From Adiantum capillus-veneris (taxonomy: Eukaryota > Streptophyta > Polypodiopsida > Polypodiales > Pteridaceae), in NCBI GenBank assembly GCA_014529385.2, contig CM043964.1:4460997-4522996 (forward strand): DNA of 62,000 nt, in the 5' to 3' direction. The notes beneath the pieces are model-generated. The model saw nothing but the letters and a program-made list of their open reading frames with translations, ran no database searches and was not told where the DNA came from. Both the position numbers and the translations under genes were made by a program. Positions 22,663 to 35,272 of the stretch are shown piece by piece (position 1 is the first letter of the stretch; the number at the start of each line of letters is the position of its first letter).

Positions 22663-23178
22663 TGAAGCTTGACCTCAAGACACGCTATTCAAAACAAGTA
22701 GATTAAGAGCAATAAAGGGTAGCTGGGTTGAAGGCCAATCTCTCTTTAGCCATTGGAGATGGCATGGTTTGCTAGAGAGAGAGAGAGAGAGAGGGATCCA
22801 AATGGCTATGCATGCATAAATTTAGGGGGGTCCGGACTACCTCGAACTTCATACCCTCAATCAAGGTGGCAAGCCTCCATTGGTTCAAAAAAAGGCACTC
22901 AGTTTTGAGACCCACTAGAGGGACGCCTTTCCCTCAGAATAGAAGCAAGTTTGGTACTTTTTGGTGCAAAATAAAGACAAGGGTTTGATCTCTAACCCTC
23001 ACCTATAGTTGCGAATCACATAACCACTAGCTCGTATCTCATTTGTCGCTTCAAACGCTGACGCTTTCTTTTATATCTAGATGTTACAACAACAGGCTAA
23101 ATGCAAGGCTATTGTAAAAAGGAATGTCGATGTTGGGACGTTGTGGCATGTACAATATGAATGCACCCACTGAGTCAT
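22663..23178. other. non-coding insertion sequence, no feature recognised
   Basis: Part of the block that separates RNase H from integrase in gypsy element 2. Only a short GA run near 22772-22793 stands out. Confidence 0.4.
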
Positions 23179-23827
23179 ATATACCTAGATGAATCCAGGA
23201 TAATCCCAGATTCACCCTTGAAGGAAAGTGCAAGGTATAGACCCATGGTAGTCACCCGCAAGACAATATAACCATCAGCTCCATCATGCATAGTATTGAC
23301 TAAATACCACAACATCCCCACTAATGTCGCCAGTGCCCAATAGTGGGTGTAGAACTAGGTACTAACATATGCTCCCCATCACAACACACACCACATGCAC
23401 ACACACATGAGCATACATCAACACAAAGTTCAACGTACCGAGTATCTGTCATGACTCTGGAGATCAAGGGCAGGCCCAACCATAATGAAGCCGATCACTA
23501 AAAGAAGCATAAAATAAAAAAAAAGAACAAAAATGAGGTACTTGATAGGGCATACGCACCACAAAAGATAGAAAGAATTAGCACAATATCAATTGGTTGT
23601 AACTTGGACAAAAACTTCACAATGTGAAGTCTGCATGTCTGCTATACGACTAAAAAATATACGTAGATGTATCTAGGACAAGCCCAGATTCACCCTTGAA
23701 GGAAAGTGCAAGGTATAGACCCATGGTAGTCACCCACAAGACAATATAACCATCATCTCCATCATGCATAGTGTTGACTAAATACCATGACATCCCCACT
23801 AACGTCGTCAATGGCCAATAGTGGGTG
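23179..23827. repeat. 171-bp direct repeat, two copies 478 bp apart
   Basis: Copies at 23179-23349 and 23657-23827 align without gaps. Both contain AGATTCACCCTTGAAGG and end CCAATAGTGGGTG. The 307 bases between them hold nothing recognisable. Confidence 0.9.
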
Positions 23828-23930
23828 CCCATAATTTTTTTCCAGGTGCGATTGGTGATCATTTCCCCACTATTGCCAATCCCCCTAGGTAGGAGTCAGC
23901 TCTTAATAAAGTCCTAACACCCTCTAGCCA

Positions 23931-24175
23931 TCCACACCGGCGCGTATGGCTAGAGAGAGTTTTTTTTATAGTTCATATTGCATTTTAAAAGGTGGGAAAA
24001 GCTGGATGATGATATTTCTACGTGTGACCAAGGCAGCTCCACAGGGTGCAATACATCTCCCTCTAGTGATCCACGCTGGCGCGGATGGCTAGAGAGAGGT
24101 TCATGATACATTCTGGAGGGTAGGCAAAACTACATGATGGTATTGCTATGGCCAACCTCGCAGGGTAAAATACAT
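23931..24175. repeat. imperfect tandem duplication (~125 bp)
   Basis: Two diverged units begin CCCTCTAG.GATCCAC and CCCTCTAGCCATCCAC, both contain ATGGCTAGAGAGAG, and both end near CAGGGT..AATACAT. Confidence 0.7.
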
Positions 24176-24203
24176 GCTTGTGTCTTTGCTTTCGCTACAG
24201 GAC

Positions 24204-24418
<215 letters not shown>

Positions 24419-24419
24419 C

Positions 24420-25315
24420 ACAGGCGCAAGGGCCCTGCTCGCTTTAGATCTCTAGACTACTCAGAAAGTAATGGGTACATTAAGGGTGTCATCTCCGACA
24501 TTGTTCACGATTCTGGTAGAGGAGAACCTCTTTGCAAGGTGACCTTCCGCCACCCCTTCCGCTTTAAACACCAGAATGAGCGCTTCATTGCTGCAGAGGG
24601 TATGTAATCTGGCCAGTTTGTTTACTGTGTAAAGAAGGCAACCCTTTCCATTGGCAATGTTCTTCCTCTCAAGTCAGTGCCGGAGGGCACTGTGGGTTTG
24701 TAATGTCGAACAATGAGTGGGGGATCGTGGATCTTTTGCTAGAGCTTCTGGTGACTATGCAATCGTTGTCAGCCATAATCCGGATAAAAACACCACACAT
24801 ATCAAGCTTCCCTCTGGAGCCAAGAAGATTGTGCCAAGTGGTTGCCGTGCAATGTTGGCCAAGTCGCAGGTGGAGGGAGAACTGAGAAACCTATGCTTAA
24901 GACTGGTAATGCGTATCATAAATACAAGGTGAAATGCAGTTGCTGGCCTAAAGTACGTGGTGTGGCAATGAACCCTGTTGAGCATCCCCATGGTGGTGGT
25001 AACCATCAACACATTGGGCATGCCAGTACGGTCAGACGTGATGCTTCACCTGGGCAGAAGGTTGGTCTTATTGCTACTAGGAGAATGGATAGGTTGCATG
25101 GACAGGCTGCTACTGCTGCTACAAAGACAGATAAGAGTGCTTGAGGGCCAGTTTGTAGGCTACTTGGCGTAAGCAACTATTTTCTGGTGGATATCTGTTG
25201 TATAGCCTGTAGTTGTGAACACTTGAGTTTTGGGAAGATTACCACAAGTTTTGGACACACATTTCATGATTGAGAACGTTAATTTAAAGCTACTTTATTT
25301 TGTCTCAAAAAAAAA
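24420..25315 (+). pseudogene. RPL8: processed pseudogene of cytosolic ribosomal protein uL2 (RPL8)
   Basis: uL2 is a large-subunit ribosomal protein near the peptidyl-transferase centre. This copy starts inside the gene ([14 protein letters not shown]), so about a quarter to a third of the protein is missing at the N-terminus. It has no introns and is broken by TAA (24606-24608, after AAEGM) and by several frame changes. Landmarks in order are [70 protein letters not shown] and [10 protein letters not shown], then TGA at 25142-25144. About 150 bases of 3' UTR follow and end in an A-rich run near 25306. Lack of introns and the A-tail indicate reverse transcription of an mRNA. Conservation of the [10 protein letters not shown] motif makes the identity firm. 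Confidence 0.93.
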
Positions 25316-25654
25316 GAAAAGAGAGAGAGAGAGAGAGAGATTGGTTGGGGGAAGTTCTCTAGGGTACGGAGTGTGAGAGCGATAAACAAACTATATTAAA
25401 GTCAAGCACACACTTGATTTATTTATGATGAACAGCGATCAGGTTAGGTTTTTATTGCTTAGATGTATGTGCTCAAAATTGTGTCATCCAAGGATTCCGT
25501 TAGCAAGGAGGGACAAAATATTGTCACTCATGACTCATGATTGATAACGAGCTACAGGATGCACTAAAGCCTCAATACCTCATTCATTCTGGCCTATAGG
25601 AATCACGTGCTCTCATGAGTTGCATATTTGCTTAGCTCTAAGTTCTCTCTCTTA

Positions 25655-25702
<48 letters not shown>

Positions 25703-27150
25703 TTATCACATAAGCATGCATGCATATCCTAATAAACATGGCTCTCAAATTCTAGAAGATGAGAAAGGTGCTATAGTATGATTGGCTTGTGCACTCCATC
25801 AGCACGTACATTCATGGGAGATGAGCTATAGAAAAACCGCTCGAGATGCTAGTATCACAATATCGCTAGCAACAATGCCGTTAGAGATTAGTAGAGAGGG
25901 CTACACGGTGACAATGGAGAATCAGGACTCTGAGAGATGTGATCAGTAGCTTAGCCTCTTGAACAAGGTCAAATCTTTGCATGAAGAAAATGGGTTGAGG
26001 CTATGGCAGATAGCTCTATAGATTCTATACTCATGTTCAAAATAAACAACACTAAGAGGTACATTGAATATATATCAATATATCAAGGGTTTCACACCAA
26101 GTTTCTCTAAAACTAGTAGGTTTTTCAACACTATCAGGAATCTACACAAGCAAAAGAGATCAAAGAGAGTGTCCAAGAAGGGGATAGGTTGTAACCATGA
26201 TTAGTAAACACACAAGTAGGTGAAAGGGAGAGGCCATGTGGCAGCACAAAGTTTTCCTCAGTACATTGATCATGACTATCACCCTTGGTGACTCTTCTAT
26301 CAAATCACTGCAATTACCCCCCCCCCGATGGCTGGCTATATATGATGGGTTGATGCAAACCTCAATATATACCATGATGTGGATTTTCTTAAAAGTATGT
26401 CCTCATTGTAGTAGAATTCTTCCAAAGTTTCCACCATGATCTATACATCAAATCATAACGGCTTGAGTTAGAGAGAGCGAGAGTGAGAGAGACAGAGGGG
26501 AATTAAGAAGAAGAGAAGAGAAGGATATCATCCTCTCTACTTAGTCTTGAGATTTGTATTAGTGGAAAGAGCCTTACTTTTTTAGCATAAGGCTCGTGTT
26601 TTAACCCTTGGGTAGAGGTCTCGGATTGAGTAACATTTTTCTTTCTATGCAAGCAATGAAATTGGGATATATTGCAGCCATGCATGCATTACTATGTCAT
26701 ACTTGGTGCTAATTAATCTATAAACACCTAAATCTCTAACAACCCCTATGAGGTCATGACTTTGAAGGCCATTTGAATCATGGTGCCAGTGTTTCCAACA
26801 ATCATAAAACTTGGTGGAAATATCCAAGGGCAATAAGGCCCGAGGAGAAATAGGAGATAAAGTGTCCGTGGTGTGACAAGGAAGAGGAACATTTTACCAA
26901 GAACATGCTCAAGGAGATCTCTCAACTCAAAAAACTATTGTGGGTTTATCATTATAAATAAGTGGAATATTGTTTATATTTCTTGTTTGTTCTTGAAATC
27001 ATCTCAAAAATCTTAAACAACTATGGGTTTTAAGTAGTATACCTTGCCCTATCTTGCTCGGTTTATGGATTGCTCGAAAATTCTCGTTTGAGGTTTGGGA
27101 TTCCTCACTAGCTGGTAGGCTATACAAAAGAAACCGAGATGGAATATTGC
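25316..27150. other. non-coding insertion sequence between the two halves of gypsy element 2
   Basis: No recognisable gene. There are CT/CA microsatellite runs at about 25655-25701 and GA-rich runs near 25321-25340 and 26474-26495. Open frames here are short and show no family. Confidence 0.5.
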
Positions 27151-28615
27151 TCTTATGCATTAATCTTGAAGAGAAAAACCAATACCTAAGTCAAGTACAT
27201 TTACCATAGTAGGACTTCACTTTGCGGAAGACCAAACTATGCAAAGGATCTTGAGACTTGGAGTATTCTGGCCAACTAGGAGGAGTGATGTTCGCTCCTT
27301 CATAAAGGATTGTCCTCAATGTAAAAAAAAAAACACCCATACCTCATGTAACATTGTTTCAAATGTCACTTGTTCCTAAGTGGAGTCACTATCTAGTCAC
27401 TTACTTATCGAGCTGAACATTTCCTGAGGATATGAGTAAATGCTGTCAAAGAGCAATTGAAACAGAAGAAAGAGATTGTGCTCTTATTGGAAACCAATTG
27501 TATATGAGAGGTAAGGATCAAAATTTGCGTCTTTGTGCTAATGAAGACGAATATATTCCAATTATAAAACAAGCACAAGCTGGATTAGGTGGAGGTCACT
27601 TTTCTAGTGAGACCACCTCAAGAGAAATCTTAATGGCAGGCATATGGTGGCCAACACTTTTTGCAGATGCCAAAGAATATGTTCGAAGGTGTGATGCTTG
27701 TAATGAGCTAAAATTTCAACACGAGTAGATAGCATGCGCTTAAGACCAATGATGGGAGCTAGAGCTTTCGCAAAATGGGGTATAGACTTTGTTGGGCCAA
27801 TACAACCACCTGCTTATAGAACCCAAGCTCAATATATCATTGTAGCTATGGACTATTTGACTAAGTGGGCCGAGGCTAAAGCAACTCAAAAGAATGATGC
27901 CAGAACCACTGCCGCATTCTTAGATGAGTAAGTGTTCACAAGATATGGACTGCCAGTAGAAATTATCAGCGATAGGGGAACTCATTTCCTCAATGAGGTA
28001 ATCGAGTATCTGCTTCATGAATCTATGGTCATCCATAACAAATCAACTCCCTATATATCACCCACAAGAAAATGGACAAGCTGAGCATACGAATAAGATT
28101 ATTAGCTTGGTTTTGACTAAAGTGATTAGTTCAGGAAGGACAGACTAGGAAATGAATCTCCATGCAGCTCTATGGGCTTATCAAGTTTCATTCAAAATAG
28201 TTTTAAATGCTACACCCTTTAACCTTGTTTATGGTCTTGATGTCATACTGCCAATAGAATTTCTATTGCCGACATTAAGGGTAGCAAAGGATCTTGAGTG
28301 GACTAGACATGAATTGTCCAAAAGACTTGATGATTTAGAAAAGCTAGATGAGCAAAGGCTAATAGTTGTAGCTCACATCTATGCACAAAAGCAGAAACAA
28401 AAATAGTTTTTTTTGGTTCCCATCTAATTATAAAAATCTTCAAAAAAGGGAACTTAGTTCTAGTCTATTCCCTTAAGCAACACATTCCCAAGTTTAAGAA
28501 AAAGGAAAATGGACCGTTTATCATTGAAGATGTATCTCCAAGTGGAGCAGTTAAGCTATCCACCCTAGATGGTGAACCAATGGCTAATTGGATTAGCGGA
28601 TTCCATTTATAGAAA
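27150..28615 (+). pseudogene. gypsy element 2 integrase with two zinc-finger-like modules
   Basis: A degenerate integrase in several frames. A first HHCC-like module lies at about 27200-27330 (GLHFAEDQT, LGVFWPTRR, DCPQCK). Linker sequence (LFQMSLVPKWS) leads to a second module at about 27480-27725 (QLYMRGKDQN, GGGHFSSE, GIWWPT, CDACNE), in which the first His position reads Gln (KQAQAG). The core follows: WGIDFVGP, ISDRGTHF and GQAEHTN carry the three acidic residues. ALWAYQ and NLVYGLD follow. The C-terminal segment (GPFIIEDVSPSGAVKL, about 28513-28560) closes at TAG 28610-28612. Breaks include TAG at 27726-27728, TAA at 27929-27931 and TAG at 28147-28149. Confidence 0.82.
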
Positions 28616-29279
28616 AACAATTTTCCATTAACCAATGAATGGCTAGAATGAATGCGTTCCGCTAAGCAAACGAAGATAAAAAGACAATAGGTTATTGATG
28701 AAGCCCAAGAGGAATCTCGGCTTTGGGTACTCAAAAGGAAAGTTGCTCCCAAGAATCATCAACCTATTCCCATCAACACCCTGGAAATAGATGACCGACA
28801 ATGGGAATTACGAAAAGATGCAGCGTCAACATACGAGGAATGGTTAGATGGAATGGACCTTCGCATCAAAGTACAACTCAACAATCATAGCAGAAATGCA
28901 TTGGTTGATACAGAAGCTCGAGTAGATGTAGTCAGTTATTCCACGTACAAGAAAGAAACAAGTTAGTCTTTGACAGCAGGAACAGCGACAATAAAAGGAT
29001 GCAACAAGAACCCAACACCAACATTGGGAGTAGCAACTTAAATGTGATAGTACATGGATGTTCATGCCCTCATCAATTTGTATGCTTACCAAATGAACAC
29101 ATGAATGAGACAATGATTCTAGGAATCTCATGGATGAGGACATACAAAGCAATACTAGATTGTGATACAAATCAGCTCAAGCTATCACCTAAAGGCGGCC
29201 AACTCATTTTTCTAATTGCACCAAGCAAGGAGGAATGGAAAGAAAACAATCAACTGACCAAACCACAAAGTAATTAATC
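28616..29279 (+). pseudogene. retropepsin-like domain downstream of the gypsy integrase
   Basis: Open segments with WLDGMDLRIKVQLNN, then NALVDTEARVDVVS where a retropepsin would read DTGA (the Gly is Glu here), then a frame change, then MILGISWMRTYKAILDCD, which fits the ILG flap-side motif and the following strand. Spacing between DT.A and ILG fits a retropepsin. The element already has a protease before RT (18773-19417), so this is a second, diverged one. The alternative is a remnant of another element joined here. Confidence 0.55.
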
Positions 29280-29919
29280 TTCTTCATCCTATTGACAAGA
29301 AAATGCTATCGGTAGCATGCAAGGAGTCAGGCAAATTTGGGTACCAAAAGCACAGCTTAAGGACAAGTCAATTCAAATCAGGGTGCCCAAAACATCATCG
29401 ACAATAACAAAGACGGTTCCAAAGGTCAAAACATAGAGACGAGCATCGTCGAGCAGGGAACCTAACACAAAATGGATTTGGTAGAAAAAAGAGCACTTAT
29501 CTTCTTTGCAAACGGGAAAACCAATCACCCAATGGAGAGTTAAGCCTCAAAAACCTCAACCACACCTTTCTACACCAAACAAACCAAGGTGTCAATGGCG
29601 AGTAAAAGATTGACAACAGTGAAAAGTGCTACCAACAGCTCAGGCAATCAGCGTGCTAAAGCATCCTGATGGCACAATCAAGCAAAGAGAACACAAGCTA
29701 CAAGAATTGCTCTTTGGCAGACAACATCAGCAAGCCTCGACATCAGAAACACTTGATTTAATTACTCAAGACTCAACTCTTGCACAAAATAATGGTTTAA
29801 ACTGCATTGATCTTGAAAGCACGGTAGAGCCAACCAAGGCTACGCATAGACACGATTGTTCAACCCATGCACACAACCGTCTCGGAGTATGCCATCTAGG
29901 AGGGGTGGAAGAGTACTAA
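29280..29919 (+). pseudogene. gypsy element 2, 3' terminal ORF with WVPK-like motifs, and polypurine tract
   Basis: A broken coding tail with QIWVPKAQ, QIRVPKTS and QWRVKP near 29335-29600, then a 97-codon open frame (29626-29919). A very similar tail, with WVPK and WIPK motifs, ends the gypsy element at 52544. The purine-rich tract CTAGGAGGGG at 29896-29905 lies directly before TGGAAGAG, a possible LTR start at 29906. Confidence 0.5.
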
Positions 29920-31708
29920 GTAATTAAGGGCAATGTTTAAAGAGGGATGAAAAAGTTTGATGTTAACGTGTGATTTTTTGCAAAATTACCTAATAATGCC
30001 CTTATAAATCATCAACAAGGGAAATTTATTGATGATATGTCCCCGATGAGTGTAAATAATGTATATTTTATCAGAAAATCATTTTTTTGATTATTTTTCA
30101 TCATTTTTTTTAATATTGAGACTTAAAAATAGAGAAATCCAACAAAAAATAATAAAGATATTTTTTTCAATGGATTTTCTTAATTATTGGATTTTCACTT
30201 TGCTTTTTTAGCGCATTTTTGTTATTTTCTTTTATTTTTTTAATAAACAGGTCAAAAATTAATAATAAATAGTAAAGGAGCTCATATGGAAAAATTGAAG
30301 ACACGGTGCTGATAAAAAAGAAAAGGCGGACAAGCACATGAAATTTCAATGAAATCGAAAGATGGAAGCGGGAAGCCTAAATTAGGCAGCTAGACCTACT
30401 TTTGAAGAATTCTTGTAGAATGAGCTACAGGAATCCGATTGGGAAAACTTTTGAGTCTAACATAGATGTCACGGCCTAGTAGCACTAACGGGGGAATCTG
30501 GGGAAAAATGGTCCGGAAAGTCCGGGTATAGATATCCCAGGTAGGCTAAAACCACCTTATTTCCACTTATTGCCTTTGGAGAGAGAGCTTTTCGACCTCT
30601 TTCTCGTGTCTTTTCCGTAGTCTACAGTCACCCATTTTCAGTGCCATCTCACACGAGACATGAGGGGTAAGTTCTTTACTCAACAATGATCCATTTTGTA
30701 TGGCCGGAAACTAGTCTAAACCCCTAGAAAAAACCGTAGAAGCCGAGCAGTGCACGAAGACCTACGACCAAAAATCAACCATATATAGCGGCCCGTCAGC
30801 TCAACCAAATCGTATGTGATTTGAACTGTAGCATGCTCCAACATAATAGAACACTTCTATATCACCAATTGACCATTCGGCAAGGGTCGAGGGGGTCCCA
30901 AGTAGAAAAGCTAGGTTTTTGGCAGACGCCAGAATTGGGTTCTGACTCCATAGACAGCTTGTATACGAGGTCTACATACAATGTATATAATTGGTTTTGT
31001 GAAATCAATCAAGCAAAGCCCTCGAAAAGCAAAAAACGGCTCGAAGACTACAAAGCGTCACATTCGACATCTGAAGTCAAACTGACTCCAAATGAGCCAA
31101 AACTGGATGAGTTGCTTCACAATTATGTTGCGGACAAGTCCAAATCCTTAAAGGTGACTAACCAACACAATTGGCAGTGTAGTCACAGAAATTGGTGATT
31201 TTAGAGTCGACAAAGCACAAAGTGATGCCGACAAGACCAAACTTTACCAAATTCAATTTAGGACTTGTTTTAGGTGTATAGAATGTGTTTAGCTCAAAAT
31301 TTTTAAGTTTTGCAAAAAAAAAGTGACTTCTGTCTCAAAATATCTTTACATCTACTGTTTCAGAGACATAAAGCCTAACTCTGGCACCATTTTCGCCCTA
31401 TGCATCCAAATGAGCTCATATTTCATTCGGAGTATCTATTTGGTATATACTTCAAGCCTGTAATGCCAAGTTTACAAAAAGTTGAAGAAATTGCTTAGTT
31501 TTAAATAATTGCGATATTTATTTTTGTTGAAAATTTTTGTATTGACTTTATGAATTTGATCTTTACATGTTTTTATGCATCTATGCATGTTCAAAAATTG
31601 ATTTGAAGCAAATTGGACTGAAATTGTCAGCATTTCAGCCTGAAGGACATTTTAGAGAGAATCTGTCAAATTTGCTAACATTGACACTCTATTTACTCAA
31701 CAGGAGCC
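29906..31708. other. AT-rich sequence, possible LTR and leader, not resolved
   Basis: If 29906 is the start of a 3' LTR, its end is unclear; CTCAACA near 30684 is one option. A TATA-like CATATATAGCGG lies at 30779-30790. A 125-codon frame at 30821-31198 has no recognised family. I found no second copy of this sequence within the window. Confidence 0.35.
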
Positions 31709-34700
31709 ATGCAAGCCGTAGAGAGGGCCAAGAAGAAGCTCTCACAAAAGGAGAAGCTACAAGAGCTACCACCATATCAACTAGATCCCGATTTAGTCAA
31801 GAATACCAAAGTGATCTATCTCTCAAAGGAACAGTTGGAAGAGCACAACACCACAGTGGTCACCGACAGATTCAAGAGCGAGAAAGGACATCATGTAGAG
31901 CTGCAACTTCTACCAAAAGAAATGTATGATGTCGTCACAAAGCCTGAGACCAAAGAAGCCAACCAAAGGCTAGGACTAGGAGATTTCTATGAACAAGAGC
32001 CATGTGGAGTGGACTTCCAAAAAGCTTATGAGCCTTTGTCCACAATCAAAGAAGATGGAACCGCTCAAATCTCTGAACCACAAGGGAATAAGGTTGAAGT
32101 AGTGATTACCAGGGAGATAGTGGCAGAAGCACTAAGACTACCAACAGAGGGAATGACAATGATGGTGAGGGATAGAAAGAAAGACGGTAGGAATCTTCAC
32201 CAAGGAAACTACTGCTGCTACATTTGCCGACCTCATTCAAAATCAGGTGAAAGAGCGTGCAAGGTTGTACCACCAGCACTTTCACTTCCTTGCCAAACGA
32301 CGGTTGAGGTATACGACACCAAATCATGCGATTGCCACAACCTTTACACAAGTTGTCAAATCAACAGCCCGGCAACCAATTGCCCATGCACAATATGTTT
32401 TGTCCACATTGAAGGGGACAAAGAAAGAGGGAAAAATGCATACCTGGGAGCACTAGAGGTTTTGACCAGGATTGCCTACCATGCTATCGGCATGGCCGAC
32501 AACTTGACGCCTACCCTAGATCAGAACACTTGGATAGTGTCAGCACAACCACCCCCTCGAGCTACAAGATCTACCGAGAGAATTTACAAGTCAGATAAAT
32601 ACGCTACAGAGAGCTCGCTGGAACCGCACAACAATGAAAGCTCGGATAAAGAGAAAAAAAGAGCACGACGAGAAGAAATGAAGAGAAAAGCCATGGCAGC
32701 ACACCAGGAGGAACCTGTACAAAAATAGGCTTGATTTGAAAGAGAGAAGCAATCTTACGAATGCAGCCACCAAGCACAAGGCAAGGACCCAGCAAAGTGG
32801 GTAACCATTGAGCTTAAAAGTGCAAGAAAAAAGCATCATACTAGGAAACAAGCCGAAGATCCCATCGAATTACTAGAAAAGATGTACCAAGAGGCAGAAG
32901 CTTTAAAGCTGAGAGAATCCCAAGAAGTGGCAAGGAAAGTGAAAGAAGCGGTAGAACATCAAAAGCAAGCAGAGGAAGCAACTAAAGAAGGAGCAGCACA
33001 ACATGATCAGGGTGATGTGTCTCCCCGCCCTTCTTCACCTATTTCTGAACAACATGATCACCCCATGCCAAGCCCATCACCATCACCAAAAATTAGAACC
33101 AGAGCAATTAAGCCAACAAAAGAGAAAGAGTCTGAATAGCAAGAAGCAGCGGAATCTGCACAACATGCAACTACTACACAAGAGCCACGCAAAGAGCAAG
33201 AGCCAAAGCTGGAAAGGGCAACAAGTCCTGAACCAAAGGACAACACAAAATTTGAGGATCCAAGAGAACAGGATAAACACCCTCTACCTCAATACAACAA
33301 GAGAAGACCGATGCATCCACGAAGCCTCAGGATGACAAAGCGGAAGAGGATCAGCCAACAGCCACAATGGCAATAGCAACCAACCGCCATGACGCCGCCA
33401 AAAGATACACAAGAATCTGCGAAAACATCAAGTCATCTCACACAAAATGAAGATTGGCAATCAAATGCCGAAGTGATCTTGTAAGTTACTGAGTATACCA
33501 AGAAAATGCAGGACATGACTGAAGGACTTCGCTCAACAGCACTTAGCCATAGCACAAGGGCCAAAGAATTAGAAATGGTGATTCACACACTCCAAGGGGA
33601 GTTATACGATTGAATAAATGTCATCACCAATCTACAAAGGCAAGTGCACGAGTTGAAAGCGGAAGCCGAACAACATCAGATCGCAAGGAATAAGCAACAG
33701 AAAGAGATGGAGGAGCTTGGTGAATTGCTTACGAAATTGTCAGATGCATGCAAAGCAAAGGATGAATAGCTGGCAGAAGTCACAAATGAACTTCTACGAC
33801 AACCCTGTCACTTCAGAAGATGCAAGTACAGTTAGATGTAGCAAATGATTCCCTACAGTACTCAGAGAAAAGGTAAAATGATCAGGCAATTTTCTTACAG
33901 CAAATCAAAGAAAATCCCTTCGTGGCCTGGATCAAAGGCACAGACAAGGTCTACAAGGCATTAGAGAAGAAGAATAAAGACCTCAAGCTGGAGCTTAAAT
34001 TGGAGCAGTCTCAGCGCAGAGACCTGGCTTTGATGCGGGTCCAAAGAGAAGATGAGTTGCTAAAATAAATAAAAAAACTTAAAAGAGTAAACCAGCTATT
34101 GAGAGAGGAACGTCCAGAAACCCAAGAGGAGGCAGCACTTTCGAGCAACCACAAATAGAGATCCCCTCAGTTTCATTTGCTGAGATGGAGACATAGCTAG
34201 CAGAAGAGCTAAGTGGCAAGGAGGAGTTTCAAGTACACATTACCGAAATAGATACAACACCAATGGTCCAACTCTCAAAGTCTGAGGAAGATGCACTGAA
34301 AGAGAAAATTACACAAGAGGTAGATGAGCAGTGGAAGGAAACAATGGATTAGGAGCTAAGAGTCCTTCATTCCGTCAACGTTACACAACTCACTCCCAAT
34401 CAAATCAATGCGCAATGGCACCAACAATCCCTAGCCTATCCTCTGATTAAAGTGGAGTTGCTACAAGTGAAAGAAAGGCTTTACACCAACATGCAAGTCG
34501 AAGGTGCAGATCAAGACCACCCAAAGTGGAGGCTGAGCTGGTTGAACAAGAATCCAAGGAATTTGATTTTGTTCACAAGAGCACCTGCAGCCCTACAAAA
34601 GGATCCTACTTTTTGTCTTGTACTAAGAGTAAGGAGTTGGCAAGCACATGAGGCACTAATAAAGAAGCCGCCAACTTGGTTGAACTACCCCCAATCGCCT

Positions 34701-35230
34701 GCTCCAGAAAAGGGACCACCGACTGACGAGTACATGGTGAAAACCCTAACGGGTGCCATGTCCTTCTTCAAAAGTCTACCAAATTTATCATGTGCAATGT
34801 TATATAAAATCTGTTGAATCTTTCTCACCTGCATCAAAGTCTTCCATGAGCCAGAGTAAGCAGGCACCCCTTGAATGTCATTCCTGGAGGATAATAAAGG
34901 ATTATGCTACAACCTTAGTGGTCAACCTTTCGAAGAAGTCCTCTATGGCTTCTACGCCAGATGCATGTTTTTACCTTCTCACAATATGCTGGCATTCGAG
35001 GAAGCATTCTTCATAGGGTTCTTCACTTGGCAAACAAAAATATTTGGGCCATGATCATCAACCTCACATCAAGGTTTGCAGGCTACTCAACGGTGGAGCT
35101 GAAAAATAGAGTCACTATGCAATTCTTGCAAGTGCAAGATAAAGAGAGGAAGATCAGATACCAAAAGGCACTAAATGTGCTTAAATATCGCCTCGCCTGC
35201 CATCAACCCGAAGACTACAGCTTCAGCCCA
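31709..35230 (+). pseudogene. ORF region of a non-autonomous LTR element with coiled-coil segments
   Basis: The first frame (31709-32728, 339 codons) has VEVVITREIVAEALRLPTEG, reminiscent of a segment in some plant transposon-associated proteins. It has a frameshift near 32190, where a second frame (32247 onward) continues the pattern. From 32880 to 34150 the sequence codes in short blocks for Glu/Lys/Gln-rich, heptad-like protein (EEATKEGAAQHDQ, HELKAEAEQHQ), so a long coiled coil is likely. No protease, RT or integrase is seen. A polypurine tract and LTR follow, so this was probably an internal ORF of an LTR element. I do not recognise the protein. Confidence 0.5.
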
Positions 35231-35256
35231 TAAAGCTATGTCAAGGGACGACACAG

Positions 35257-35272
35257 GCAAGGAGGGGGAGAA
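35257..35272 (+). other. polypurine tract
   Basis: GGCAAGGAGGGGGAGAA directly precedes an LTR-like start TGTTAGCAGC at 35273, as expected for plus-strand priming. Confidence 0.75.

Noticed and set aside
30440-30830. 5' LTR of the coiled-coil element
   Set aside because: I compared it by eye with the LTR at 35273 and found no matching stretch.
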